IMG/VR virus record: IMGVR_UViG_3300028115_000083
Location: 1-29,049 of that record
Reading direction: 5' to 3' (one strand)
Length of the DNA stretch: 29,049 nucleotides
Origin: a virus
In this document: positions 1 through 7,706 of the stretch, piece after piece
Layout of the letters: every line of letters begins with the position of its first letter
Numbering within the stretch: position 1 is the first letter of the stretch
Notes under the pieces: model-generated
Databases searched by the model: none
What the model was told of the DNA's origin: nothing
What the model saw: the letters and a program-made list of their open reading frames with translations, nothing else
Position numbers and translations under genes: made by a program

Positions 1-2
1 AT

Positions 3-308
3 AAAAATACAGTTAATGATGCTACTCACGGCCTAGCAGAATTGCTTACACTTCGCCCTGTTACTTACAAAAGCAACAGTGAGGGTGACATCATATATGG
101 TGGATTAATTGCAGAAGAAGTACATGCTGCTGGATTGCCGGAGTTTGTGCAATACGGACAGGATGGTGAGCCGGATGGGCTTAGCTATGGCAACATGGTA
201 TCTCTCTGCATTAAAGCCCTTCAAGAGCAACAAGAGATCATCCAAGAGCAACAAGCACTAACCGCAGCACTCACCGCACGAATCGAAGCCTTAGAAGGAG
301 ACTTATAA
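3..308 (+). CDS. Tail fibre, C-terminal fragment (peptidase S74 chaperone domain), 5' end outside window
   Basis: The frame is open from the left edge (bases 1-2 are the end of a codon), so this is the last ~101 residues of a larger fibre gene. It starts KNTVNDATHGLAELL, nearly identical to the end of the next fibre, and contains GGLIAEEVHAAG and GNMVSLCIKALQEQQ. This is the pattern of the peptidase S74 / intramolecular chaperone domain, which trimerises fibre ends and then cleaves itself off. The autocleavage Ser would lie just outside the window. The tail is a Gln/Glu-rich coiled coil (EQQEIIQEQQ). The TTG at 42 is an internal codon, not a start. The next fibre begins directly after the stop. 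Domain assignment is confident; receptor and upstream part are unknown. Confidence 0.85.
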   Translation, partial: KNTVNDATHGLAELLTLRPVTYKSNSEGDIIYGGLIAEEVHAAGLPEFVQYGQDGEPDGLSYGNMVSLCIKALQEQQEIIQEQQALTAALTARIEALEGDL

Positions 309-2465
309 ATGGCAAGAACAAAAATACCAGTAGAATTTTCGAGCACTCCAGGGATTGTAGATAATTCTAGCACTACAGCAATTACAATTGATAGTGCAGG
401 AGCGGCGACGTTTAGTGGCGACGTAATCACTGCAACATTAGGCACAAGCAACTTCCGCGCAGGTGTCAACGCAGGTAACAGCATTATAGCGGGTGGTAAT
501 TATAATGTTCTCGTAGGCGATCAAGCTGGTGCTGCGCTTGATACTGGTGACGGTAATGTTGCTGTAGGTTATGCAGCGTTAAGCACAGAAGACGGACACG
601 GAAGAAATGTTGCAATTGGAAACAGTGCTTTAACAAATCAAAATGCAGGAGCTAATGCCTACAATGTTGCCGTTGGACATAGCGCAGGATTGTCAGTAAC
701 CACCGGCACAAACAACACCCTCATCGGTGGTCTTGCGGGTGATGCAATTACTACTGGCATATCCAACGTAGCTGTAGGTACTTATGCTTTAACTGATAAT
801 ACCACAGGCGGTCAAAACGTGGCTATTGGCAGGGCTGCTTTAGAATCTAATACAACAGCATCTAACAACACGGCTTTGGGGTATCACGCTTTATTATCAA
901 ACACCACAGGCGCGTCAAACGTAGCATTGGGGTTTGAGGCATTAGATGCAAACACAACTGCAAATTACAACACAGGATTAGGATTTAGGACTTTAAGCGA
1001 TAATACCACAGGTGCAAGCAATGTTGCTGTAGGTGCAGGAGCTTTAAAAACTAACACAACGGCATCTAATAACACAGCCGTTGGTTACGATGCTTTATTC
1101 GCAAACACCACAGGCCCATACAACACAGCAGTGGGTTGGGCTTCTTTAGACGCTAACACGACAGGGGCAGAAAATGTAGCTTTAGGTGCAGACGCTTTAG
1201 GACTAAATACAACGGGTAATAATAATGTTGCAATAGGTACAAATGCACTAGACGCTAATACCACAGCAAGTGCCAACACAGCCGTGGGTTACAGCGCTTT
1301 AGGCGCAAACACCACAGGCGAAAGAAACGTAGCCGTGGGTGCCACCGCAGGTGATGCAATTACGACAGGTATTCGCAACGTCTTGATGGGATATACCGCA
1401 GGAGGTAGCTTAATAACTGGAAGTAATAATGCAGCGTTTGGGGAGCAAGCCTTATCTAGCGACACAAATGGTCACCACTCAACTGCTTTTGGTCATGCAG
1501 CACTAGCTAATCAAAACTTCACCTCCACTGCAGACAGTAACAATACCGCAGTGGGCTACAACGCAGGACTATTAGTAACCACGGGAACCATAAATACTCT
1601 TATCGGTAGTCAAGCAGGCGTTAATCTTACTATAGGAAATTCCAATGTTGCTGTAGGTTATAACGCTCTTAGATATAATACAGCAGGCGATAGGAATGTT
1701 GCGATTGGTGTTGGGGCGCTAGAAGATCAAAACTTCACAAGTACTACAGATTCTTACAATATCGCTATTGGCTATGATGCAGGTACAAACGTAAGCACAG
1801 GTACTCAAAACACTCTCGTCGGTTCCATTGCGGGTGATTCGATAACGTCTGGCAGCTTCAACACGTTAGTTGGTCACAATGCTGGCGGTGCAATGAACGG
1901 CGATTACAATGCTTTTTTCGGGCGTTCCTCTGGTAGCGCAATGACTAGTGGTCAGAGAAACACGATTATTGGTTCTTACAATGGCAATCAAGGCGGCGTA
2001 GATCTCCGCACCACAAACAACCACATTGTCTTATCAGATGGTGATGGTAATCCGCGACTAATTTTAAATGCTTCTGGGGAAATTGTCAGCGCCCCCACGT
2101 TTAACAACACAACAGCGGCTGGTGCAAATATATACATTGCATCTAACAACAAATTTTATCGATCAACGTCTTCTGCACGTTATAAAAACACAGTCAACGA
2201 TGCCGCTCACGGCCTGACTGAATTGCTTACGCTTCGCTCTGTAACTTATAAGGGCAATAATGATGGCGACACTGTCTTTGGCGGTTTAATTGCTGAAGAA
2301 GTGCATGACGCTGGTTTAACTGAGTTTGTGCAATATGATGATGAAGAAAGACCAGATTCACTAGCTTACGGCAACATGGTATCTCTTTGCATCAAAGCAA
2401 TCCAAGAGCAACAAACTTTAATTGAATCATTAACAGCCCGACTCGAAACCTTAGAAGGAAAATAA
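309..2465 (+). CDS. Tail fibre with YadA-head-like NTTG repeats and C-terminal peptidase S74 domain
   Basis: 718 aa, starting at an ATG with a strong GAAGGAG site in the end of the preceding gene. Residues ~60-560 consist of about twenty degenerate repeats of the form NTTGxxNVAVGxxAL. These resemble left-handed beta-roll head repeats of YadA-type trimeric adhesins and are common in phage fibres. A short linker (NNTTAAGANIYIASNN) leads to the S74 chaperone domain from about residue 622 (SARYKNTVND, GGLIAEEVHDAG, GNMVSLCIKAIQEQQ), ending in a coiled coil (LIESLTARLETLEGK). The Ser of SARYK is the likely autocleavage position. The C-terminus is almost the same as that of the gene before it, so the two fibres are tandem duplicates sharing a folding module. 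Likely function is host receptor binding at the virion tip. No signal peptide, as expected for a virion protein. Confidence 0.85.
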   Translation: MARTKIPVEFSSTPGIVDNSSTTAITIDSAGAATFSGDVITATLGTSNFRAGVNAGNSIIAGGNYNVLVGDQAGAALDTGDGNVAVGYAALSTEDGHGRNVAIGNSALTNQNAGANAYNVAVGHSAGLSVTTGTNNTLIGGLAGDAITTGISNVAVGTYALTDNTTGGQNVAIGRAALESNTTASNNTALGYHALLSNTTGASNVALGFEALDANTTANYNTGLGFRTLSDNTTGASNVAVGAGALKTNTTASNNTAVGYDALFANTTGPYNTAVGWASLDANTTGAENVALGADALGLNTTGNNNVAIGTNALDANTTASANTAVGYSALGANTTGERNVAVGATAGDAITTGIRNVLMGYTAGGSLITGSNNAAFGEQALSSDTNGHHSTAFGHAALANQNFTSTADSNNTAVGYNAGLLVTTGTINTLIGSQAGVNLTIGNSNVAVGYNALRYNTAGDRNVAIGVGALEDQNFTSTTDSYNIAIGYDAGTNVSTGTQNTLVGSIAGDSITSGSFNTLVGHNAGGAMNGDYNAFFGRSSGSAMTSGQRNTIIGSYNGNQGGVDLRTTNNHIVLSDGDGNPRLILNASGEIVSAPTFNNTTAAGANIYIASNNKFYRSTSSARYKNTVNDAAHGLTELLTLRSVTYKGNNDGDTVFGGLIAEEVHDAGLTEFVQYDDEERPDSLAYGNMVSLCIKAIQEQQTLIESLTARLETLEGK
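400..2000 (+). repeat. Tandem degenerate NTTG/NVAVG coding repeats
   Basis: About twenty imperfect coding units of 14-24 codons occur in the fibre gene. The protein core is N-T-T-G/A-x-x-N-V-A-V/L-G-x-x-A-L. At DNA level, words such as aataccacaggc and aacaccacaggc recur. Such repeats can expand or contract by recombination and change fibre length. Boundaries are approximate. Confidence 0.75.
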
Positions 2466-2466
2466 A

Positions 2467-2712
2467 ATGGAAAACCGTACTACAGAACAACTAGCGCAAG
2501 ACTACTCAGCGATGGGTGACTCCGTAGCTCTTATTACAGATGTAATCGCAGGAGACTGCATGACTGATGAATCTGCTGAAGATCGTCAGGGGTGTGTAAA
2601 TAGAAACGTACAGCACCTTGAGCTTATGGTAGCTAAAGAAGATTGGGGCGACGAAGACATGACCGCAGTTGAAGCAGCTATCAGCGCAGGTAATGGCTAC
2701 ACAGCCTCTTAA
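2467..2712 (+). CDS. Small acidic protein in tail-fibre cluster, function unknown
   Basis: 81 aa beginning at ATG one base after the preceding fibre stop, with AAGGAAAATAAA as ribosome site. The protein is acidic (DWGDEDMTAVEAAISAG), predicted mostly helical, and has two Cys (GDCMTDE and QGCVNRN). No catalytic motif is visible. It sits between two fibres and is followed by a promoter, so it ends the first fibre transcription unit. It could be a fibre accessory or chaperone, but nothing in the sequence proves this. Confidence 0.7.
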   Translation: MENRTTEQLAQDYSAMGDSVALITDVIAGDCMTDESAEDRQGCVNRNVQHLELMVAKEDWGDEDMTAVEAAISAGNGYTAS

Positions 2713-2722
2713 AAAATAATAT

Positions 2723-2751
2723 TTGACAGTAGAGATATCTATTGTTATAAT
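2723..2751 (+). promoter_or_regulatory. Sigma70 promoter for the collagen-like fibre gene
   Basis: TTGACA at 2723-2728, a 17-base spacer, and TATAAT at 2746-2751 give a full consensus match on both boxes. Transcription should start near 2758, leaving about 50 bases of leader before the ATG at 2807. This is the only consensus rightward promoter seen in the fibre arm. Confidence 0.85.
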
Positions 2752-2806
2752 AGGTAAAAATATAGCAACATACTTATATGATGCAGGCGTTTAATACGAG
2801 AAAATT

Positions 2807-5233
2807 ATGGCAAAATCCAAAGGTAGACACTTAGCAGACCTTATAAGTTCTAGTGGAACGGTAGCCTCTGACCGGTTTGAGGAAAAGACACTAACTATCG
2901 CAGGAAAAGAGGTAGACTTAGGAAGTACTCTAACTTTAAATACTGGAGATATTGGTGAGCATACTGACTATTTATATTTTACGAATGCTCGTGCAGATGC
3001 TCGAATTGCAAATGCAGGATTAGCTGCGAATGATTTAAGTAATGTATCAAGTATACCTCAGTCTATAATTGACACCTTTAAAGGTGTTCCAGGTCTTACT
3101 GGTCCTCAAGGCCCTACTGGTCCTCAAGGTCTTACTGGTCTTACTGGCCCTCAAGGCCCTGTTGGTCTTACAGGTCCCCAAGGTGCTGATGGCGTTGCTG
3201 GTGCTGCAAGTACTGTAGCAGGTCCTACTGGTCCTCAAGGTCTTACTGGTCTTACTGGTCCTACCGGACCACAGGGACCAACAGGTGCTACGGGTGCTAC
3301 GGGTGCTGCAAGTACTGTAGCAGGTCCTACTGGTCCTCAGGGACCACAGGGACCAACAGGTGCTACGGGTGCTACTGGTCTTACAGGTTCTCAAGGTGCT
3401 ACGGGTGCTGCAAGTACTGTGGCAGGTCCTACCGGACCACAGGGACCAACAGGTGCTACGGGTGCTACTGGTGCTACTGGTGCTACAAATGCAGCTAACT
3501 TTAGTGGCTCAACTTTCTATTCTCGTAATTCTGGAAATCCAATCGCCATTGATAATGTTGTTGATAACATGGTCGGCTATGTTAATACATCAACAGCCGC
3601 AGGCTACGCTGACGGAGCTGGATTTTCAGCAGCATATAGTAGTGCCTGGGTTGGGCAATTATTCGTAGACTTTAGAACTGGTAAATTATCATCAAGAGGC
3701 AAAAACAGCGGGACTTGGCAAGCTCATCGATTCATGTGGGATAACCTTAATGACGGCTCTGGCTCAGGCTTAGATGCTGATCTGTTGGATGGATTACAGC
3801 CTTCTCAGTTGTCTGTTAGTTACGCAAACTCTGCCGGTGCCCTCGCAGCAAACACTTCTCCAACCTTCAAGGTTGTAAATTTTACTGGGGTAGGTGGAGA
3901 CTCTGGTAATGGCGCACAAGCAACAGGCTACGGTATTTATCAGCAAGGAGGATCATGGTCACCCCCTTTCCCAGATTTGTGTATTGCGTATCATACCGGT
4001 ATAAAAATTGGGGCTCATTTTAACTACAACGGCACTCGTTTTTATAATAACTCAGATTGGGTAACAGAGCTATTTAGTGTAGGTAATGGAGACAATAATG
4101 TCCGTGTAATTTATAACTTATATAGAGGTGGTAATACCGTTTGGGATGCAGGTAACGACGGCTCAGGTTCTGGCTTAGATGCTGATCTTTTGGATGGATG
4201 GCACGCTGGTAGTATCGTCAAAGGTAGCAGTGGAAAAGGCACCACCCACATTGCATTTGGCAGCAGTGCAAACAGTGACTCTGGGTTCTATGATGTACAT
4301 AACAATGGTACTCCTACAGCCACTTGGTATTCCATGGTAAACATGGAGCATTATGGTGGCAATCATGGACATCAAATTGCTGGTTCGTTCTACTCTGCGG
4401 GAGATTTGTATAACAGAAACAATAGTAACACTAGTTTCAGTGCATGGGCAAGGATATGGAATACAGCAAACGATGGCTCTGGCTCTGGATTAGATGCTGA
4501 TCTGTTGGATGGGCAACAAGCCTCTGCTTTCATGTCGTCTGGCGGAGGAGGCTCTCCAACATTCACAGACTTATACGTAAACTCGTGGTTGAGAAATAAT
4601 GCGGCTAATACGGGAATATATAATCAAGCTCTCGGCGCTCACTGGTACGCCAGTGCGTCAGGTCAATGGAATATGGGCGGGGGTAATACTCACCAATATC
4701 TCCGCATGAGAACAAACCACAACAGCACTGTTATAGGAACTATGTACGCTAACACCTCTTATCAACATGGCTTTCTAAATACTGCTGATGGTTGGAAGTT
4801 CTTTGCTGACAACAGTAATAACTTTTATTGCTACGGTAATATCACAGCGTATTATTCAGACACTCGCCTAAAGGATAACCAAACCCAGCTCACATCTGGT
4901 TCTGGACTAGCTTTAATTAACCAATTAAAAGTTAAGAGTTTTGTTTGGAACAATCTAACAGAAGACAACCCCTCTATTGAAACAGGTACTACTGAAATTG
5001 GTCTGATTGCCCAAGAAGTAGAACACCTTATTCCTAATGCAGTTGTTATCAACGAAGCAAGTAATCCAAGCAGCGCACAAATAGAACAGGCAGAAAAAGA
5101 AGGCTTACCTGTACCAGAAGTACCTAACTATAAAACTATTAATTACGATAAATTAATACCCTTCCTAGTTCAGTCAATTCAGGACTTATCTTCTGAAATC
5201 GACCAACTTAAAAGACAATTAACGGAGAAATAA
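2807..5233 (+). CDS. Collagen-like tail fibre with DGSGSG repeats and C-terminal peptidase S74 domain
   Basis: 808 aa. Residues 1-92 form a head with [13 protein letters not shown], a motif common at the base of phage fibres. Residues ~93-227 are collagen-like Gly-X-Y triplets ([16 protein letters not shown]), three times interrupted by [14 protein letters not shown]. The shaft and knob follow and contain three copies of [15 protein letters not shown], a unit widespread in phage fibres. The S74 chaperone begins near residue 684 (SDTRLKDN; the Ser is the probable autocleavage residue). It continues with [15 protein letters not shown] and [14 protein letters not shown] and ends in a coiled coil. 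It has its own consensus promoter, so it can be expressed apart from the NTTG fibre. The ribosome site before the ATG (acgagaaaatt) is weak. Role: receptor-binding or side fibre on the virion. Confidence 0.88.
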   Translation: MAKSKGRHLADLISSSGTVASDRFEEKTLTIAGKEVDLGSTLTLNTGDIGEHTDYLYFTNARADARIANAGLAANDLSNVSSIPQSIIDTFKGVPGLTGPQGPTGPQGLTGLTGPQGPVGLTGPQGADGVAGAASTVAGPTGPQGLTGLTGPTGPQGPTGATGATGAASTVAGPTGPQGPQGPTGATGATGLTGSQGATGAASTVAGPTGPQGPTGATGATGATGATNAANFSGSTFYSRNSGNPIAIDNVVDNMVGYVNTSTAAGYADGAGFSAAYSSAWVGQLFVDFRTGKLSSRGKNSGTWQAHRFMWDNLNDGSGSGLDADLLDGLQPSQLSVSYANSAGALAANTSPTFKVVNFTGVGGDSGNGAQATGYGIYQQGGSWSPPFPDLCIAYHTGIKIGAHFNYNGTRFYNNSDWVTELFSVGNGDNNVRVIYNLYRGGNTVWDAGNDGSGSGLDADLLDGWHAGSIVKGSSGKGTTHIAFGSSANSDSGFYDVHNNGTPTATWYSMVNMEHYGGNHGHQIAGSFYSAGDLYNRNNSNTSFSAWARIWNTANDGSGSGLDADLLDGQQASAFMSSGGGGSPTFTDLYVNSWLRNNAANTGIYNQALGAHWYASASGQWNMGGGNTHQYLRMRTNHNSTVIGTMYANTSYQHGFLNTADGWKFFADNSNNFYCYGNITAYYSDTRLKDNQTQLTSGSGLALINQLKVKSFVWNNLTEDNPSIETGTTEIGLIAQEVEHLIPNAVVINEASNPSSAQIEQAEKEGLPVPEVPNYKTINYDKLIPFLVQSIQDLSSEIDQLKRQLTEK
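3083..3487 (+). repeat. Collagen-like Gly-X-Y coding repeat
   Basis: 135 codons of mainly Gly-Pro-Thr, Gly-Pro-Gln, Gly-Leu-Thr and Gly-Ala-Thr triplets. A longer unit (ggtgctgcaagtactgt, then gcaggtcct) occurs three times near 3200, 3303 and 3403, which suggests growth by duplication. It encodes a triple-helical shaft. Confidence 0.9.
3749..4513 (+). repeat. Three dispersed [14 protein letters not shown] coding repeats
   Basis: The 15-codon unit [15 protein letters not shown] is encoded at 3749-3793, 4154-4198 and 4469-4513, all in frame in the collagen-like fibre. The DNA differs at several third positions, so the copies are not recent. They delimit about 400- and 300-base modules, possibly exchangeable knob segments. 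Confidence 0.9.
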
Positions 5234-5234
5234 A

Positions 5235-5510
5235 ATGACAGTAACATACGAACTGTTAGAAGAATACACCGGCACTCGTTCTAACGAAATGCCTGACCCA
5301 GAAAACGAAGGGCAGACTATAGCTACAGAATCTGCCTGCCGAGACATCAAGGTGAAGTTTACTTGCGATGACTCAGGCTGTATTCATGAGCGTTCAGTCA
5401 ACGTCTGTTTTGATGTGGAGGGTGCTTACGATCACGAAGCTACTCTAGTTCGTGTGGGCGAAGTCGGTATGGGTGTTGCCCATAAGATTTCCTGTGGAGT
5501 GATTAGCTAA
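5235..5510 (+). CDS. Small Cys-containing protein of the fibre cluster, function unknown
   Basis: 91 aa, ATG one base after the preceding stop, with GGAG in ACGGAGAAATAAA. Five Cys occur (ESACRD, KFTCDDSGC, VNVCFD, KISCGV). Alternating hydrophobic residues suggest a small beta-rich fold (IKVKFTC, SVNVCFDVEG). It is followed directly by another small gene whose ribosome site lies inside it. A virion-associated or fibre accessory role is inferred only from position. Confidence 0.7.
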   Translation: MTVTYELLEEYTGTRSNEMPDPENEGQTIATESACRDIKVKFTCDDSGCIHERSVNVCFDVEGAYDHEATLVRVGEVGMGVAHKISCGVIS

Positions 5511-5957
5511 ATGGCACTTCAAGGCTCAGGAACCATAAGCCTTTCTCAAATTCAAACGGAATTTACAGGCGCGAATCCTATAAGCATGTCCGAATACTAC
5601 AGAGGTGGTTCTTATGTGCCTACTAGTGTAGCGGGCGCTGCAGGCGCCTGGACAAGTTTTACAGGGAATACCGCTTATGGTTATTCGTACAATACTACTC
5701 AGTATACAACGGTGTTATATTGGGGAGGAGTTCAAATACGTTTTCAAGGAGGCCCACAGTTTAGCTACAGTCAAGGTGGTTATGACTACGAGCCGGGCCC
5801 TCTGTGGTCTAGTAGTGGTGGTGGTAAAGGTGGTGGTGTTGTATACTATTATCAGGTAAGGAGAAGAATTTCGGCGACTAGCATCACTGTAAATACATCA
5901 ATTCCCGCGTCGGGGCAGATAAGTATGAGCCAATTTTATGGCGGACGTAAGACATGA
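5511..5957 (+). CDS. Putative tail/virion protein with ISLSQIQTEF motif
   Basis: 148 aa. The N-terminus GTISLSQIQTEFTGANPIS, followed by MSEYYRGG, is a signature found in many phage structural proteins near fibres. The C-terminus repeats the second half of that motif as QISMSQFYGGRK. The middle is rich in Gly, Tyr and Ser (GPLWSSSGGGKGGGVVYYYQ), like adhesin loops. The gene follows its neighbour without a gap (GGAG site) and overlaps the next by ATGA. Likely a minor tail or fibre-tip component. Family resemblance is from recall of the motif; function is not established. Confidence 0.7.
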   Translation: MALQGSGTISLSQIQTEFTGANPISMSEYYRGGSYVPTSVAGAAGAWTSFTGNTAYGYSYNTTQYTTVLYWGGVQIRFQGGPQFSYSQGGYDYEPGPLWSSSGGGKGGGVVYYYQVRRRISATSITVNTSIPASGQISMSQFYGGRKT

Positions 5958-6478
5958 GTTATACAATCACAGAGGTTTTAACAATCGATGTAGATATTTT
6001 TGAGACATTATTCAATGCTTCCTATGAAAAAATGGAACAAGGAACAATGCCCTGGGGTTCTTTAAATAACCCAAGTACTTTAGAAGAGAAAAAAGAAGTA
6101 CTTAAAGAGCGTTTTGCTACTTTTTGTACGTGGCCTACTACAAAAGTAATTTTATGGAGTAAAGATGATACTCCTATTCAGATCGCAGCAGGAAACATAG
6201 ATCCCTATGACTCTTCCTATATCGGATGGTCTTGGGCATTGCTTGGACCAGATGCTAACAACTCAAAAAGTTGGCTTTATGATGTAAATTATCTCGCTCA
6301 AACAAAAGAACATCTAAAAGAGTTATTTGGTATTATTGGTCAAAAAATAGAATGTGTTAAAGATGGCACGCTTTACAATTATCACATGAATAAGCCTAGT
6401 GCACCTACTTTTTATGAAGTTACAGAAGAGGTGTCAGAAGATGGTTTACTCGCAGTAATAAAATATACTTATTTATAG
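5954..6478 (+). CDS. Protein of unknown function, possibly GNAT-like
   Basis: 174 aa, start ATG overlapping the previous stop (ATGA), so probably translationally coupled. The region KVILWSKDDTPIQIAAGNID followed by IGWSWALLGPD has a strand-loop-strand pattern that could fit a GNAT acyltransferase core. However, no clear acyl-CoA pyrophosphate loop (Q/RxxGxG/A) is seen, so this stays a guess. It is the last gene of the rightward arm, followed by the terminator at 6486. Phage fibre clusters often end in a fibre-modifying or assembly gene, which would fit. Confidence 0.65.
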   Translation: MSYTITEVLTIDVDIFETLFNASYEKMEQGTMPWGSLNNPSTLEEKKEVLKERFATFCTWPTTKVILWSKDDTPIQIAAGNIDPYDSSYIGWSWALLGPDANNSKSWLYDVNYLAQTKEHLKELFGIIGQKIECVKDGTLYNYHMNKPSAPTFYEVTEEVSEDGLLAVIKYTYL

Positions 6479-6485
6479 ACATAAA

Positions 6486-6505
6486 AAAGGGGCGTTAGCC
6501 CCTTT
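6486..6505. terminator. Bidirectional intrinsic terminator between convergent arms
   Basis: Perfect 8-bp stem AAAGGGGC / GCCCCTTT with a GTTA loop. On the minus strand the stem is followed by a six-T run, an ideal terminator for the 23-kb leftward operon. On the plus strand it is followed by TTTCTCATTT, weaker but serviceable for the fibre arm. It lies between the stops at 6478 and 6511. Confidence 0.92.
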
Positions 6506-6510
6506 CTCAT

Positions 6511-6726
6511 TTACTCTTCTGTTTCAGCAGTTAATTCTGCTTCTAGTAGGTCTTCAAACCCCTTAACAGCTACTGCGATCTGGTCTAGCCTAGCTCGAGA
6601 CTGTGATCCTTGCTGCTGCAAATCTTGAAGTTGAGATATAAGATACTTAGCTTTCTCACTAAGGTCACTTACATTGTAGTTCTGTTCTTTGAATGTAATT
6701 ACTTGCTCTTCTTGTTGTTCTGACAT
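6511..6726 (-). CDS. Small coiled-coil protein downstream of nrdB, function unknown
   Basis: 71 aa, ATG preceded by CAGGAAATAAAATT. The N-terminal part carries QNYNVSDLSEKAKYLISQLQ, a pattern seen in small proteins of marine phages, followed by a heptad-like helix (LQDLQQQGSQSRARLDQIAV) and an acidic tail (ELTAETEE). Probably a short helical dimer. It is the last gene of the leftward arm before the terminator and 15 bases from nrdB, so it shares that transcript. No enzymatic motif. Confidence 0.75.
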   Translation of the reverse strand: MSEQQEEQVITFKEQNYNVSDLSEKAKYLISQLQDLQQQGSQSRARLDQIAVAVKGFEDLLEAELTAETEE

Positions 6727-6741
6727 AATTTTATTTCCTGT

Positions 6742-7704
6742 TTATTTAAAGATATCTTGCCAATTACCGGTAGTGCTTGCGCGGGAATACTCGGTGGCTC
6801 TGTTTTCAAAAAAGTTAGCGTGTTCAACGCCGTTTAACATATAGTCTAGCCAATCTAAAGGATTCTTTTCACTTCCAAAAATCTTCTTCAAGCCTAGTCC
6901 TAGCAGTCGTCTATCAGCAATATAGCGAATATACAACTTTACGTCTTCTGGTGTTAGATTAGGTACATCTGCACCCTCAAAACACAGATCAATAAACGCA
7001 TCTTCCAGCTCAACTGAGCGTTCTGCTGCGCAGTAAATTGCGTACTTTAGGTCATCGTTCCACAGTTCTGGATTTTCTTGAATAAAAGTACGAAATAACT
7101 GTGACATACCTTCCACATGTAGACTTTCGTCTCGAACAGACCAAGTTACAATCTGTCCCATGCCCTTCATGAGGTTGTGTCGTGGAAAGTTCAATAGAAT
7201 AGCAAAACTACTAAATAATTGAACTCCCTCTGTAAATCCGGAATAAATAGCCATTGTTTTAGCAATGTCCATTTTTGTACTCATTCCAAAGTTACTTAAA
7301 TGTTCGTGCTTGTCCATCATAGCTTTATGCTTCATGAACTCTTGGTACTCATCCTCACCATAACCCAGTGTTTCGAGTAGTAGTGAGTATGCTTCCTGAT
7401 GTACGGCTTCCATTGCTGCAAAAGCAGACAACATCATTCGTACTTCAGGTTGTTTGAATGTTGGTAGATAATGTTTAGCATATCCACAACATACGTCAAC
7501 GTCTGCTTGGGTAAAGAATCGGAAAATCTGTGATAATAGTTTTTTATTGCCAGGACTCAGATTTTCACGAAAGTCCTTTAAATCATCTGCTAGATTTACT
7601 TCATCTGGTAGCCAGTGCATGTGCTGCTGTGATTTATAATGTTCAAAAGCCCAAGGGTAGTTAAACGGTTTATAATAATCTCTCTCTTCTAGTAAGTTAC
7701 TCAT
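6742..7704 (-). CDS. nrdB: Ribonucleoside-diphosphate reductase small subunit (class I, R2)
   Basis: 320 aa. It houses the di-iron centre and tyrosyl radical that starts reduction of ribonucleotides by NrdA. Iron-ligand candidates are D68 (TQADVDV), E99 and H102 (AAMEAVHQEAY), E159 (GFTEGVQ), and E193 and H196 (RDESLHVEG). Tyr106, four residues after H102, matches the radical tyrosine of class Ia R2. The C-terminal tail (TEYSRASTTGNWQDIFK) has a Tyr suited to radical transfer to R1. The ATG comes two bases after the nrdA stop, with GAGGGATAGAG as ribosome site, so the two subunits are co-translated. The short length is typical of phage and cyanophage-type R2. Confidence 0.95.
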   Translation of the reverse strand: MSNLLEERDYYKPFNYPWAFEHYKSQQHMHWLPDEVNLADDLKDFRENLSPGNKKLLSQIFRFFTQADVDVCCGYAKHYLPTFKQPEVRMMLSAFAAMEAVHQEAYSLLLETLGYGEDEYQEFMKHKAMMDKHEHLSNFGMSTKMDIAKTMAIYSGFTEGVQLFSSFAILLNFPRHNLMKGMGQIVTWSVRDESLHVEGMSQLFRTFIQENPELWNDDLKYAIYCAAERSVELEDAFIDLCFEGADVPNLTPEDVKLYIRYIADRRLLGLGLKKIFGSEKNPLDWLDYMLNGVEHANFFENRATEYSRASTTGNWQDIFK

Positions 7705-7706
7705 CT

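Noticed and set aside
3047-3394. Long antisense reading frame through the collagen repeat
   Set aside because: It is a low-complexity Ser/Thr/Arg shadow forced by the repeat on the other strand, with no ribosome site.
3083-3487. CRISPR-like regular repeats
   Set aside because: The repeats are short in-frame Gly-X-Y coding triplets without unique spacers of constant length; they encode a collagen-like shaft.
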